Shown here piece after piece: positions 8,127 through 16,987 of a stretch of DNA of 64,000 bases. The DNA lies in contig NZ_JBHEQA010000005.1 in NCBI RefSeq assembly GCF_043678055.1, positions 257,594 through 321,593 of the forward strand, written 5' to 3'. Under the pieces are notes generated by a model. The model made no database searches, was not told where the DNA came from, and saw nothing but the letters and a program-made list of their open reading frames with translations. This stretch comes from Spongiimicrobium salis (GTDB lineage Bacteria > Bacteroidota > Bacteroidia > Flavobacteriales > Flavobacteriaceae). Position numbers and translations under genes: made by a program. The first letter of the stretch is position 1, and each line of letters begins with the position of its first letter.

Positions 8127-9154
8127 GCCTTGCTTACTTCAGCTTCGTCAAAACTGGCCATATCGGAAAGAAAACCAACAGCAGCTCTTAACAAGGGAAC
8201 AGCCAAGGCGGCCCCAGTACCTTCCCCTAGCCGCAATCCAAGATTCAAAAGAGGTTTTTGATTTAGAAAATCCAGCATTTTTTGATGTCCCTGTTCACCA
8301 GAAGTATGGGCAAAAATACAATAGTCCAAGCAGTTTTTATCCAGGGCATGGGCAGCCAATAATGCAGCAGTAACAATAAATCCGTCGATCATAACAACCA
8401 TTTTTAGAGCAGCAGCTTTTAAGATTGCTCCTGCCATCATGGCAATTTCAAAGCCTCCGTAGGTCGCCAAAACTTCCAAAGGGGATATGGGATCATGCTG
8501 TCGCTGTGCAGCAGCTAGAATTTCCTTTTTTAAGGTAATTCCTTCCTTTTGCAATCCCGTACCCGCACCTACGCATTCTTCTAGGGGGATCGCTGTATAG
8601 CATTGCATCAGTAGGGAAGCCGCAGAAGTGTTGCCGATACCCATTTCCCCAAAACCTATGGTATTACATCCTTTTTGCTGAATTTCATGTACTAAACCCC
8701 CGCCTTTTTTCATAGCAAGGGAACATTGTTCAGCGGTCATAGCGGGCTCATTTGCATAATTTTTTGTGCCGTAGGCGATTTTAGCATCCACAAGACCTAC
8801 AACTCCTTTAAAATTATGATTTACTCCTGCATCTACGACTGTTAAAGCCACATCATTGCGCTTGCAGAATGAATTGATAGCCGCGCCTCCGTTCAGAAAG
8901 TTCAAAACCATCTGAGCGGTAACTTCTTGGGGATAGGGATTTACTTTTCCTTCTTTGGCTATCCCATGATCTCCGGCAAAAACAATGATATGGGGCATTT
9001 TTATGCTAGGAGTATCGGTTTGCTGAATCAATCCAATTTGTAAAGCAATAGCCTCTAACTGTCCCAAAGCACCAATAGGCTTTGTTTTATGATCTATTTT
9101 ATGTTGAATACCTGCCGCCAATTGTTTTGAAAGCGGGGTGCTTTTTAGGTCCAT
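8123..9154 (-). CDS. cobT: Nicotinate-nucleotide--dimethylbenzimidazole phosphoribosyltransferase
   Basis: Activates the lower ligand: 5,6-dimethylbenzimidazole plus nicotinate mononucleotide gives alpha-ribazole 5'-phosphate. The 343-residue length fits. Visible motifs are the N-terminal KPIGALGQLEAIALQIG, VFAGDHGIAKEGKVNPYPQEVTAQM, FGEMGIGNTSAAS, and the C-terminal LRLGEGTGAALAVPLLRAA, which holds the catalytic glutamate of the family. It lies two bases after cobU and overlaps cobS by four. No gene for benzimidazole synthesis (bluB) is visible, so the base may be imported or made elsewhere. Confidence 0.96.
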   Translation of the reverse strand: MDLKSTPLSKQLAAGIQHKIDHKTKPIGALGQLEAIALQIGLIQQTDTPSIKMPHIIVFAGDHGIAKEGKVNPYPQEVTAQMVLNFLNGGAAINSFCKRNDVALTVVDAGVNHNFKGVVGLVDAKIAYGTKNYANEPAMTAEQCSLAMKKGGGLVHEIQQKGCNTIGFGEMGIGNTSAASLLMQCYTAIPLEECVGAGTGLQKEGITLKKEILAAAQRQHDPISPLEVLATYGGFEIAMMAGAILKAAALKMVVMIDGFIVTAALLAAHALDKNCLDYCIFAHTSGEQGHQKMLDFLNQKPLLNLGLRLGEGTGAALAVPLLRAAVGFLSDMASFDEAEVSKA

Positions 9155-9156
9155 GT

Positions 9157-9663
9157 TTATTCTTTAAGGGTTAGAGGTATGCCAGATACCATTAAAATGG
9201 CTTTAGTGGCATGTTTTGCAATATGTTGGTTCATCCAACCTTGTAATTCGGTGAATTTTCTGCCTATTTCGGTAGCAGCATGTACGCCCATCCCAATTTC
9301 ATTGGAGATGATAATAATGTTAGCCTTTATAGAGAGCAGTTGATCAAATTCATAGGTGGCCAAAGCCAGGGCTTTTTCAACATCATTTTTGGTGTCTACA
9401 AAGAAATTGGTGAGCCATAGGGTGACACAGTCAATAACCACGGTATCGTTCTCTTCAATGTTTTTTTGTAGTTCTTTTTCTTCTTCAATGGAAGTCCATC
9501 GTGCATCCCGATCGGCAATGTGGCGATCAATACGCTTCCTGTGATCGGCATCCCAAACACGGGAAGTGGCAATATATTTGGGAGTATCGGAAAGCTGCAA
9601 TGCCAGATTTTGGGCATAACGGCTTTTGCCCGAACGTTCTCCTCCTGTAATATAGTAAATCAT
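9157..9663 (-). CDS. cobU: Bifunctional adenosylcobinamide kinase / cobinamide-phosphate guanylyltransferase
   Basis: Phosphorylates adenosylcobinamide and then adds GMP to make the CobS substrate. The P-loop GGERSGKS is at residues 7-14 of MIYYITGGERSGKS. The guanylylation-site histidine region RKRIDRHIADRDARW, WLTNFF and IIISNEIGMGVHA are family-typical. The ATG at 9663 gives 168 residues, the normal size. The frame is open upstream to 9828, but that extension reads through a dispersed repeat and has no family counterpart. This is the first gene of the reverse cob operon. Confidence 0.94.
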   Translation of the reverse strand: MIYYITGGERSGKSRYAQNLALQLSDTPKYIATSRVWDADHRKRIDRHIADRDARWTSIEEEKELQKNIEENDTVVIDCVTLWLTNFFVDTKNDVEKALALATYEFDQLLSIKANIIIISNEIGMGVHAATEIGRKFTELQGWMNQHIAKHATKAILMVSGIPLTLKE

Positions 9664-9670
9664 ATTTTTT

Positions 9671-9741
9671 ATTTGACTCGATAATCGAGATGTCCACCAA
9701 ATCGCCATAAAGCCTGTTGTTCCCACGCTTAGATCGAAATA
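9671..9741 (-). repeat. Dispersed repeat, copy 2 (5' region of cobU)
   Basis: Second copy of the repeat seen at 3513-3590. Here the terminal block CTCGAT-A-ATCGAG is a perfect palindrome. It sits a few bases before the cobU ATG, so as RNA it would form a hairpin close to the ribosome binding region. No further copy was recognised in the window. Confidence 0.6.
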
Positions 9742-9874
9742 GTGTGTATTTTTTATAATCTTTTCACGGGCCCGGCCGAGGGAGATTTCATCTTTGAAAT
9801 GCGGTTCAATATTAGCCTTTTTTTTCAAAAGAGACCGAAAATTATTAAAATCAAATAAAAGAACTACATTTGCA

Positions 9875-9882
9875 GCGAATTT
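9875..9882 (+). promoter_or_regulatory. Candidate -7 box for the riboswitch-btuB transcript
   Basis: TACATTTG matches the Bacteroidota -7 consensus TAnnTTTG. It lies just upstream of the first conserved riboswitch bases, where a start site would be expected. No convincing -33 TTG was found. Confidence 0.45.
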
Positions 9883-9889
9883 TGGTTGC

Positions 9890-10110
9890 TGTCATTTTTT
9901 AGATGATAGTATTAAAAGGGAATCTAGTGATTTGAACCTGTATTTCAGAAAGTCTAGAGCTGTTCCCGCAACTGTAAGTTTGAATCAAATGTATTTTTGA
10001 TTCCTCATTTTTTTTGAGCTGTTATTTTCTTCATAAAGCCACTGCCATAAGGTGGGAAGGCAAGATAGCAGAAAACAAGCCAGGAGACCTGCCAAATTCA
10101 AAAATAGAAT
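9890..10110 (+). promoter_or_regulatory. Cobalamin (B12) riboswitch
   Basis: The conserved order of cobalamin-element blocks is present: GGTTGCTGTCA near 9893, AAAAGGGAATC near 9914, GCTGTTCCCGCAACTGTAA near 9958, AAAGCCACTG followed by GGTGGGAAGGC near 10035-10062, and the B12-box core AAGCCAGGAGACCTGCC at 10077-10093. Binding of adenosylcobalamin to such RNAs lowers expression of the downstream transporter. The expression platform would lie at 10110-10180 before btuB. It is on the forward strand only; the divergent cobU operon shows no second copy. Confidence 0.93.
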
Positions 10111-10113
10111 AGT

Positions 10114-10155
10114 AAACTTTCGGGATAAAAGTTTAGTATGAAGACACGCATACTA
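10114..10155 (+). promoter_or_regulatory. Tandem hairpins between riboswitch and btuB start
   Basis: Two perfect 7-bp stems lie end to end and share one base. AAACTTT (10114-10120) pairs with AAAGTTT (10128-10134), and TAGTATG (10134-10140) pairs with CATACTA (10149-10155). They fill the space where the expression platform must be. The AT-rich start region follows at 10156-10181. Their switching role is inferred. Confidence 0.55.
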
Positions 10156-10181
10156 TTTCCCGTTTATCGATTTAAACGAAA

Positions 10182-12056
10182 ATGAACAAAAAATTTTTAG
10201 GATTGTGCGCCGCTTCTTTGGTGTACGCAAATGCTTTGGCACAGGAAAAACAAACCGATTCCATTATTGTTACCGAATTGGATGAGGTTGTGGTGAGTGA
10301 TTCCCGCTTTCAATTGAAAAGGGAAAATTCAGGAAAGACCGTAATCAAAATCACGGCAAAAGAATTGGCACAAAGCCAAGGAAAGACGGTGGTTGACATC
10401 ATTAACAGAAAAAGTGGAATAGAAGTCAATGGAAGCCGTGGCCGTAATGGGGTGACCTTAGGGGTTTTTGCCCGTGGGGGTCGTGGCCGTCAAACCTTGA
10501 TCATCATTGACGGTGTTCAGGTCTCAGATCCCGCTTCTTTTTCTTCGGAATATGACCTTCGCTTGTTGCCCGTTTCTACCATTGAATCCATTGAAATTAT
10601 AAAGGGAGCTGCCAGTACTTTGTATGGAACTAACGCAGCCACGGCAGTAATCAATATTACTACCAAGAAAGCTTCCAAGAAAAAAATTGCGGCTACCTTC
10701 CAATCTAGTATTGGCACGAATCAAACTGCTGAGGATCAGAACTACAATTTATCTGATTTTTCCAATAGTGCACAAATCAATGGAACACTAGGGAAATTTA
10801 CCTATGCCACAAGCTTCTCCAATACCTATACGGATGGTATTTCGGCCGTGTTAACTGCAGATAACCAGGAGGATAGTTACTCCAGAATTAATACGGATGT
10901 ACGTTTAGGGTATCAATTCACAAAGAATTTTAATGTACAGATTTTTGGAAACCACAGTAAAGTAGATGCTGAGTTCGACGAATCTTTTGGGTTTTTAGAT
11001 GCCGATAACCTTACGCGCATTGAACAATTGAGAACGGGGCTTTCATCAGAATATACTTATGAAAATGGTTCTTTACACCTGAATACGGGATATTCTACCT
11101 ATGATACAGAATTTATTTCACAGTTCCCAAGTACTTCAGAATCCAAGAACTTGGTAGTAGATCTATATAACAAATACAACTTTGACAACACCTTCTATTT
11201 GATTGCTGGTGTGAACTATATTGACAATCAAATTGAATTGACGGAAACCGAAGATTTTAATATTATTGATCCCTATGCCAATGTGGTTTATGTTTCCCCT
11301 TTTGGTCTAAATATCAATGCTGGGGCGCGACTCAACAATCACTCCGAATATGGAAGTAATTTTATCTTTAATGTAAACCCTTCCTTTACCTTTAAAACAG
11401 AAGAAGGGTATTTTAAGGTATTGACCTCCTATGCCACTTCCTATATCACACCTTCTTTGAACCAGTTATTCGGGAATTTTGGACCTAATCCAGATTTAGA
11501 GCCGGAAGACGACCGGACCATAGAAGGAGGATTGGAATATAAGAATTCCAATAAGCTTCGCGCAAGTGCTTTGTACTTCAATAGGAAAGAAGAAAATTTC
11601 GTCTTCTTTGACAATACCGCTTTCGGGTTTTTAAATGCAGAGGATACTATAGATGCACAAGGTGTTGAGGTTGAGGTGGATTGGAATCCGGCAGACGAAC
11701 TTCAGTTCAGCGCCAATTATACCTTCACAGAACGTAAAGGCGACAATGCAATTCGTATTCCAAAACATAAGATCAATGCAACATTGGCCTACGATTTTTC
11801 CAATAGAACCAATGCTTCTTTGGCCTATACCTATACCGGGGATCGTTCGGATACCGATTTCAGCGCGTTTCCTTCTGTAGATGTTCCTTTAGACGCCTTT
11901 TCAGTGGTAGATGCCTATATCGGACACGAAATATTGGCAAATAAATTAAGGGTGTTCCTGAATGCCAATAACCTCTTGAATGAGGACTTTCAAGAAACTT
12001 TGGGCTTCAGTACCAGAGGACGAAATTTTAGAATTGGGATGAATTTGACGTTCTAA
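10182..12056 (+). CDS. btuB: BtuB-like TonB-dependent cobalamin receptor
   Basis: Outer-membrane beta-barrel receptor importing corrinoids with TonB energy. It has 624 residues: a signal peptide (about 1-20, ending ANALAQ), a plug domain (about 40-170, with VVDIINRKSGIEVNG, IIDGVQVSDP and IEIIKGAASTLYGTNAATAVINI), then a 22-strand-type barrel ending in the aromatic GMNLTF. The length matches BtuB (about 600) rather than the larger SusC/Oar receptors. The B12 riboswitch directly upstream fixes the likely ligand. Confidence 0.92.
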   Translation: MNKKFLGLCAASLVYANALAQEKQTDSIIVTELDEVVVSDSRFQLKRENSGKTVIKITAKELAQSQGKTVVDIINRKSGIEVNGSRGRNGVTLGVFARGGRGRQTLIIIDGVQVSDPASFSSEYDLRLLPVSTIESIEIIKGAASTLYGTNAATAVINITTKKASKKKIAATFQSSIGTNQTAEDQNYNLSDFSNSAQINGTLGKFTYATSFSNTYTDGISAVLTADNQEDSYSRINTDVRLGYQFTKNFNVQIFGNHSKVDAEFDESFGFLDADNLTRIEQLRTGLSSEYTYENGSLHLNTGYSTYDTEFISQFPSTSESKNLVVDLYNKYNFDNTFYLIAGVNYIDNQIELTETEDFNIIDPYANVVYVSPFGLNINAGARLNNHSEYGSNFIFNVNPSFTFKTEEGYFKVLTSYATSYITPSLNQLFGNFGPNPDLEPEDDRTIEGGLEYKNSNKLRASALYFNRKEENFVFFDNTAFGFLNAEDTIDAQGVEVEVDWNPADELQFSANYTFTERKGDNAIRIPKHKINATLAYDFSNRTNASLAYTYTGDRSDTDFSAFPSVDVPLDAFSVVDAYIGHEILANKLRVFLNANNLLNEDFQETLGFSTRGRNFRIGMNLTF

Positions 12057-12092
12057 TGCTTTAGATAATCCTAATGAAATTATTTTAGACCG

Positions 12093-12136
12093 GAGCACAA
12101 GCGAATTCATACGATGCAATGATTTCGATTGTGCTC
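12093..12136 (+). other. Hairpin between btuB and the following binding-protein gene
   Basis: GAGCACAAGCGAA (12093-12105) pairs with TTCGATTGTGCTC (12124-12136) with one mismatch, loop 18. The bases after it (TAGTTGTTTT) are only moderately T-rich, so it could be a weak terminator or a processing hairpin in a btuB-btuF transcript. Confidence 0.5.
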
Positions 12137-12185
12137 TAGTTGTTTTAGACGAAATGTTTTACCTTGACCTTTAAAATACCATCTG

Positions 12186-13118
12186 ATGTTGAAAGTATGT
12201 TCTTTTTTACCTGCGGTTACCCAAATGATTTATGATATGGGATTACAAGAACACCTATATGGGATTACTTTTGAATGTCCGGAGATTGCATTGACTGAGA
12301 AAAAAGCCGTGGTACGATGTGTTCTTGAAGGGAAGGAATATAGCAGTCAGGAAATCGATACTATTTTTTCGGCAAGCAAACAGCAAGGAAAAAGCTTGTA
12401 TTACGTTGATGAACCGCTGCTGGAGGAAATAGCACCAGATATTATTTTTACACAGGATGTTTGTGAAGTATGTCAAATAGATACCGCCTGTACCGCAGCA
12501 GCCGTAGCTAAATTGGAAAAACAACCCGAATTGATTTCCATTAGCCCCGATTCCTTGGAAGATGTATTTGCCACTGCAATTACAATCGCCAAAGCATTAG
12601 ATAAAGAGGAAGTGGCCTATGCTTATCTTGAAAAATTGCAAAGCAGAGTCGATACGATTATTGATACCCAACGCAAACATAAAGTGCTACCAAAACGCGT
12701 TTTGCTGATGGAATGGATTGCTCCCATTTACAATTGTGGGCATTGGATTCCCCATCAAATCGCCTATGCAGGCGGTATTGATATGCTTTCCAATCCTTCA
12801 GGAGACAGTATTGTGACCCCTTGGGAGAAAATTGTAAAATACGACCCTGAAGTATTGGTCATTGCCCCTTGTGGCTTTCGCATTGATCGAGCCGCGGAGG
12901 AAATGCATTTGCTGACACAAAAACTAGAATGGAACCATTTGAAAGCAGTGAAAGAAAATGCCGTTTATTTGGCAGACTTTGATTTGTTTACCCAACCATC
13001 TGCCAGCACTTTAGTAGATGGGATTGAATTATTGGCTGGAATGTTCCACAAAGAAATCCTTACCATTCCTGAGCGTTTGACGTCCAAATATACGTTGTTC
13101 GAGACGGTTAAGGTCTAG
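12186..13118 (+). CDS. Cobalamin-binding protein, BtuF-like, without signal peptide
   Basis: A helical-backbone (Peripla_BP_2) binding protein of 310 residues related to BtuF. It starts MLKVCSFLPAVTQMIYDMGLQ, which corresponds to the first strand of the mature fold (compare RIVSLxPxxTE in BtuF), so no export signal is present. Further visible: LEEIAPDIIFTQDVCEVCQIDTAC, RVLLMEWIAPIYNCGHWIPHQIAYAGGIDML and WEKIVKYDPEVLVIAPCGF. It follows btuB by 129 bases and probably shares its riboswitch control. It could be a cytoplasmic corrinoid-binding protein rather than a transporter part; the true role is unknown. Confidence 0.82.
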   Translation: MLKVCSFLPAVTQMIYDMGLQEHLYGITFECPEIALTEKKAVVRCVLEGKEYSSQEIDTIFSASKQQGKSLYYVDEPLLEEIAPDIIFTQDVCEVCQIDTACTAAAVAKLEKQPELISISPDSLEDVFATAITIAKALDKEEVAYAYLEKLQSRVDTIIDTQRKHKVLPKRVLLMEWIAPIYNCGHWIPHQIAYAGGIDMLSNPSGDSIVTPWEKIVKYDPEVLVIAPCGFRIDRAAEEMHLLTQKLEWNHLKAVKENAVYLADFDLFTQPSASTLVDGIELLAGMFHKEILTIPERLTSKYTLFETVKV

Positions 13119-13215
13119 ATAAGCTTCTGTCGCTGTATGAAGTTTGCAACTTCCTACCGATAATGAGTGAGAAGTTTTGAGGTATGAGGCATTAAGGGTT
13201 AAGTGATGTTTGTTG

Positions 13216-13238
13216 CTGCGAAGTTACAAACTTCGCAG
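13216..13238. repeat. Palindrome CTGCGAAGTT-aca-AACTTCGCAG
   Basis: A perfect 10-bp stem with a 3-base loop. It belongs to a small family with core GAAGTT-NNN-AACTTC (or AAAGTT). Other members lie at 13138-13153, 23467-23489, 23500-23516 and 23825-23839, all in the flanks of the YD/RHS locus. Confidence 0.8.
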
Positions 13239-13247
13239 AGCAAGTTG

Positions 13248-13450
13248 GAATAGAAGTATTTATATGATGACATACTTGAATACGTCTCCACTGCGCTTTA
13301 CCTGACAGCTATTCCATTGAAAAGACTTCTCGATACATTTTTTAATTGCGCTTCGCTTATAAAAAACACTCGAAGTGACACCAAGTGCTGCAAATAGGAT
13401 ATTGTCTCCTTTAGGGAACTTTAGGTGTGTTTTAGGGAGTAGGGAATAAG
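13248..13450 (+). repeat. Long direct repeat, left copy, bracketing the YD/RHS locus
   Basis: About 200 bases match 23602-23810 with few differences. The identical core CTGACAGCTATTCCATTGAA is followed by the TTCTCGATACA...AACACTCGAAGTGACA stem-loop and then a GCAAATA-type tail. Both copies have the same orientation and lie 10.35 kb apart. Confidence 0.88.
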
Positions 13451-13491
13451 GTGCGCGTTTACCTGGGAACTTACAAACTTCACAGAATAGG

Positions 13492-13520
13492 AGCCATGGC
13501 AGTAATGCCATGGCTTTTTT
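13492..13520 (+). terminator. Intrinsic terminator
   Basis: AGCCATGGCA (13492-13501) pairs perfectly with TGCCATGGCT (13506-13515) over a GTAA loop and runs into six T. It would stop forward transcription coming from the B12 genes or the repeat region before the YD genes. Confidence 0.8.
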
Positions 13521-14092
13521 GTTGTACAAGACATTCAAGCTAAATGCCATTTTAGCATGAATCTTAAATCATCTTATAGTATATATCCTACTTTTTTCTC
13601 ACGAATTAAGTAAGATTACATTATTATTTTTATTAGGATTATTCGTTTTTATTCGATATTTTTAACTGAAAAACATACAAAAAGACATAAACAATCTGTT
13701 TTGTGTAGATTTTTTCATCAAGACCAAGAATTTTGTAACCAATTGAACCTCAATATCATGAAGAAAAAAATCCTTAGGCAATTTCATGGGGATCCCTATT
13801 GTCATGTTCTCAAATTTTTTAGCTTAAAACTCCTAGTTTCTGTTTTTCCAAAAATTGGGGCATTTTACTAAACAGACTGCAGTACTACATTTAAAAGACC
13901 CACTGTTTTTATAAGAAAGGCGATAACTGTTCAAAACAGCGTTTACTAGAGCCTTGACGATTCGTCCTTTTGGAATAAGGAAAAGGACATGTTAACTATA
14001 CCCTGTACGGCCATATCGTAGAGGGAGGGGATACTCTTATCCAAAATTCAATAGACCAATTACATCAATACCAATATAATAATCCATAACAC

Positions 14093-16975
14093 ATGAAAGC
14101 AAATCAATTCCAATGTGTCCTCTTTTTTCTTTTTACGGGGACCTTAATGTGCCAAGCTCAAATAGGAGGGGGGAATCAAGGATTCACTCCTGACTATGCC
14201 GAGTACCACGCAAATTATGTACCCGTGACGCCCAATGCCAGTAGTTTTACGGTATACGGGAATACCCCGGTAAATCATGCTACGGGAGTTCCTCAAATTT
14301 CCATTCCCATTTTTACGGTAGTAGAAGATGGAGTATCCATTCCTATTTCTTTGTCTTATGATGCTTCAGGTATCATGGTGGACGAACTGGCCAGTGCTGT
14401 TGGACTTAAATGGCGCCTCAATGCAGGAGGTGGAATTTTCAGGCAAGTCAATGATAAAGCAGATGAAGTAGGCTGGTTAAATCCACAGCATCGTGGTTAT
14501 ATCGATGCGGATTGGTTTAACAATAATACATTTGATGACAGGCATACCCAAGTATATGTCTTAGACGATTCCGCTCAAAATGACGATTACTTCCCCGATG
14601 ATTTTAGCTATAATTTTGGAGGTTATTCAGGAGCCTTTATTTACGATCAAAACGGGAATTTGGCTAAAGAGTACCAAGATCATATCTCCATTGAACGAAT
14701 AAATGCTGTGAATCAAATTCCAGGTTTTATCACAAAAGATGGTATGGGAAACACCTATTTTTTTAATGATGCCGATGCAATTGAAATCAATTCTACTAAT
14801 GTGGGTACCAGTGGAGATGGCAGTGTAGCTTTTAATTTAGATAGTGGAGCCAACATTTCTGGATGGATGATGAATAAAATCCAAACGAAAAATAATAAGG
14901 AAATTCTTTTGGAGTATGAGAATTATAACATGCAATACACCATTTTTAATGTGTCCAATTCCATTACTCAGATCAATGGTTGTCAACCTATAGATCCACG
15001 ATCTGGCCTTCCGTCCTCAAACGAAACCTACTGCGGTTGCTTGGGGGAACAGTATTTGAACAATACACATTTGATAAATACCTCTATTTACTATACGCCC
15101 CAACAACAATTAATCAAGACCATCACTTCTCCTACTGTACAAGTCACTTTCCACTACGCTGACGATACCTCACTCTCAACCTGGCAAAAAAAACTGACTT
15201 CTATTAGCATCTTGGATAGATTAAAAAATAAAACCAAGAGCTTTGTCTTTACCTATGGTACCTATACGGGAGATGCACGGCTTAGATTAGATCGGGTGCA
15301 GGAAATAGGTTTTGATGGTCTGGCAAAACCTCCTTATGTGTTTACCTATGAGACTGGTGCTTTACCATCTAAAGGAAGTACTTCCAAAGATTTTTCCGGC
15401 TACTATAATGGCAAGACCAATGGCTCTTTAGTGCCTGTTTCTGCAGGAGCACAAGGCGTATTGAACAGTACTTATAGCGCCTTTTTAGCAGACCGAACGC
15501 CTGATCTTAATTTTCTTAAAATAGGGACTTTAAAAACAATAGAATATCCAACTGGAGGTACTACTGATTTTAGTTTTGGTGTAAACGTCAATGCAAATGA
15601 TGTCAATCATTATACCGGTGGTCTTAGGGTTTCTAGTATTATCGATAAAGATGCTGATGGGACTCAGACGAAAAGAACAAACTATAGCTATCAGGGACTT
15701 CAAGGATATAGCTTGGGATCTAATCTTGGTGCTACGCGAAAGGATTATGGGTTGAAAAAAGTCTTCTCTTCCGATAACCTAACATTGAATCCAGTACTAA
15801 TACGATCTGGTTACTATTATGATGAGGTGACCATAGAACAGATTGGAAACGGAGAAACACTACGGACCGTAGAAAAGTATGAGGGGAAATTTAGAAATAA
15901 GTCAAGAGATTCCAGAATGGTCCGACAAGAGTTTTATAGAGATGATTTTTTGGTTAAAAGCGTTGATTTAGAGTATACAGGTACAACAGGTGAGGTACAA
16001 TATTATGTTCTTGGTGATAAGGATCAGTGTTTTTTCTATTCTATCTTATCCTCTGGAAACTCAAATGGACCATCAACAGCGCATTTGATTAACTATTTAG
16101 GATATGGTACTTCTTATTTGTCCCGCTATTATTTACATACAGAAGAACTATCTAATCGTAAAGAGATCGATTATTTTGGGGATACCACTGATCCTTTTTC
16201 GGCAAGTATTAAGATAAGTAGGTATGACTATAATGATCAGTTATTGCCTATCCGTCAGGAATTGGATGGTCGCTATTATGCCACAAGCCAGCAGGATATT
16301 GATTCGGATAATTTAAGCATCAATACCCATGGCGAGCATCTAACTATTGAATATACCTATCCGCAAAATCATAGTACACAAAGCACACAGATGAATGGCT
16401 TTGTCAATGATCATTATATCGCCCTACCGGTGAGTAAAAAGGTGTATGATAAGACAAACCTCATTCAAGGGCAGTACGCCGTATTTGATACAGAGGGAAA
16501 TGTGGTGGAAACCTATCGCTACAATAAAGGTCAGGGTAGCAATAGTTATGGCACTTATATTCCCGCTGATTATGAATTTTATGGCAGCTATATTTTAGAT
16601 CAAGGCAAGCCTGCCCAAATTACAATGCGCGATGATATTCCAACAGCAGTGTTATGGGATGCCACGCGTAACCATGTCCTCGCTCAACTGATCAATGTGA
16701 CCAAAGCGCAATTGGATGCCGTACAATCTCCGATAGATTTAAGTGTTACCACCAATGCTCAACTTGGAACCCTATATCAAAACCTGCGCACTGCTTTTCC
16801 CAATGCTATGGTAAGCACATTTATCCACGACCCCTTAAAAGGCCTGGTTACCCAGACCGATGCCAGAGGCTACAGCACCACTTTTGAATATGATGGCCTT
16901 AGCAGGCTTACCCAAGTCAAGGATGCCGATGGCTTTATCCTTTCCCAGAATAACTATCATTATAAAGGACAATAA
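14093..16975 (+). CDS. Secreted YD/RHS-type protein, first component
   Basis: A 960-residue secreted protein of a family common in Bacteroidota, encoded just before an RHS-core protein. The signal peptide (about 1-22) ends CQAQIGGG. The N-terminal part (about 40-130) has NHATGVPQISIPIFTV, ISLSYDASGIMVDELASAVGLKWRLNAGGGIFR, like the opening of many YD/SpvB-type surface proteins. The C-terminus (about 915-960) is a canonical YD repeat: GLVTQTDARGYSTTFEYDGLSRLTQVKDADG. The protein ends right after this repeat, as if the RHS cocoon continued in the next protein, whose gene begins 12 bases later. Its biochemical role is unknown; a shell or adhesin-like partner is inferred. Confidence 0.8.
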   Translation: MKANQFQCVLFFLFTGTLMCQAQIGGGNQGFTPDYAEYHANYVPVTPNASSFTVYGNTPVNHATGVPQISIPIFTVVEDGVSIPISLSYDASGIMVDELASAVGLKWRLNAGGGIFRQVNDKADEVGWLNPQHRGYIDADWFNNNTFDDRHTQVYVLDDSAQNDDYFPDDFSYNFGGYSGAFIYDQNGNLAKEYQDHISIERINAVNQIPGFITKDGMGNTYFFNDADAIEINSTNVGTSGDGSVAFNLDSGANISGWMMNKIQTKNNKEILLEYENYNMQYTIFNVSNSITQINGCQPIDPRSGLPSSNETYCGCLGEQYLNNTHLINTSIYYTPQQQLIKTITSPTVQVTFHYADDTSLSTWQKKLTSISILDRLKNKTKSFVFTYGTYTGDARLRLDRVQEIGFDGLAKPPYVFTYETGALPSKGSTSKDFSGYYNGKTNGSLVPVSAGAQGVLNSTYSAFLADRTPDLNFLKIGTLKTIEYPTGGTTDFSFGVNVNANDVNHYTGGLRVSSIIDKDADGTQTKRTNYSYQGLQGYSLGSNLGATRKDYGLKKVFSSDNLTLNPVLIRSGYYYDEVTIEQIGNGETLRTVEKYEGKFRNKSRDSRMVRQEFYRDDFLVKSVDLEYTGTTGEVQYYVLGDKDQCFFYSILSSGNSNGPSTAHLINYLGYGTSYLSRYYLHTEELSNRKEIDYFGDTTDPFSASIKISRYDYNDQLLPIRQELDGRYYATSQQDIDSDNLSINTHGEHLTIEYTYPQNHSTQSTQMNGFVNDHYIALPVSKKVYDKTNLIQGQYAVFDTEGNVVETYRYNKGQGSNSYGTYIPADYEFYGSYILDQGKPAQITMRDDIPTAVLWDATRNHVLAQLINVTKAQLDAVQSPIDLSVTTNAQLGTLYQNLRTAFPNAMVSTFIHDPLKGLVTQTDARGYSTTFEYDGLSRLTQVKDADGFILSQNNYHYKGQ

Positions 16976-16987
16976 TCCCACCAACAC

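Larger units (their letters stand above)
13119..14092. other. Left flank of the YD/RHS locus, repeat-rich and without a clear gene
   Basis: No convincing protein gene is present. The stretch holds two GAAGTT-NNN-AACTTC palindromes (13138-13153 and 13216-13238), the left copy of a ~200 bp direct repeat (13248-13450) and a strong terminator hairpin (13492-13520). From 13560 to 14092 it is AT-rich leader. A 37-codon frame at 13758-13871 (MKKKILRQFHGD...) has a lysine-rich start but no recognisable continuation; it may be a remnant. The 220 bases before the first YD gene look single-copy. Confidence 0.6.

Noticed and set aside
9664..9828. In-frame extension of cobU by 55 codons
   Set aside because: The extension reads through the dispersed repeat and AT-rich DNA; CobU proteins start directly with the P-loop strand, as MIYYITGGERSGKS does.
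13119..14092. CRISPR array or integron attC sites in the locus flanks
   Set aside because: Repeats are few, of several unrelated types and irregularly spaced, with no spacer series, no cas genes and no integrase.
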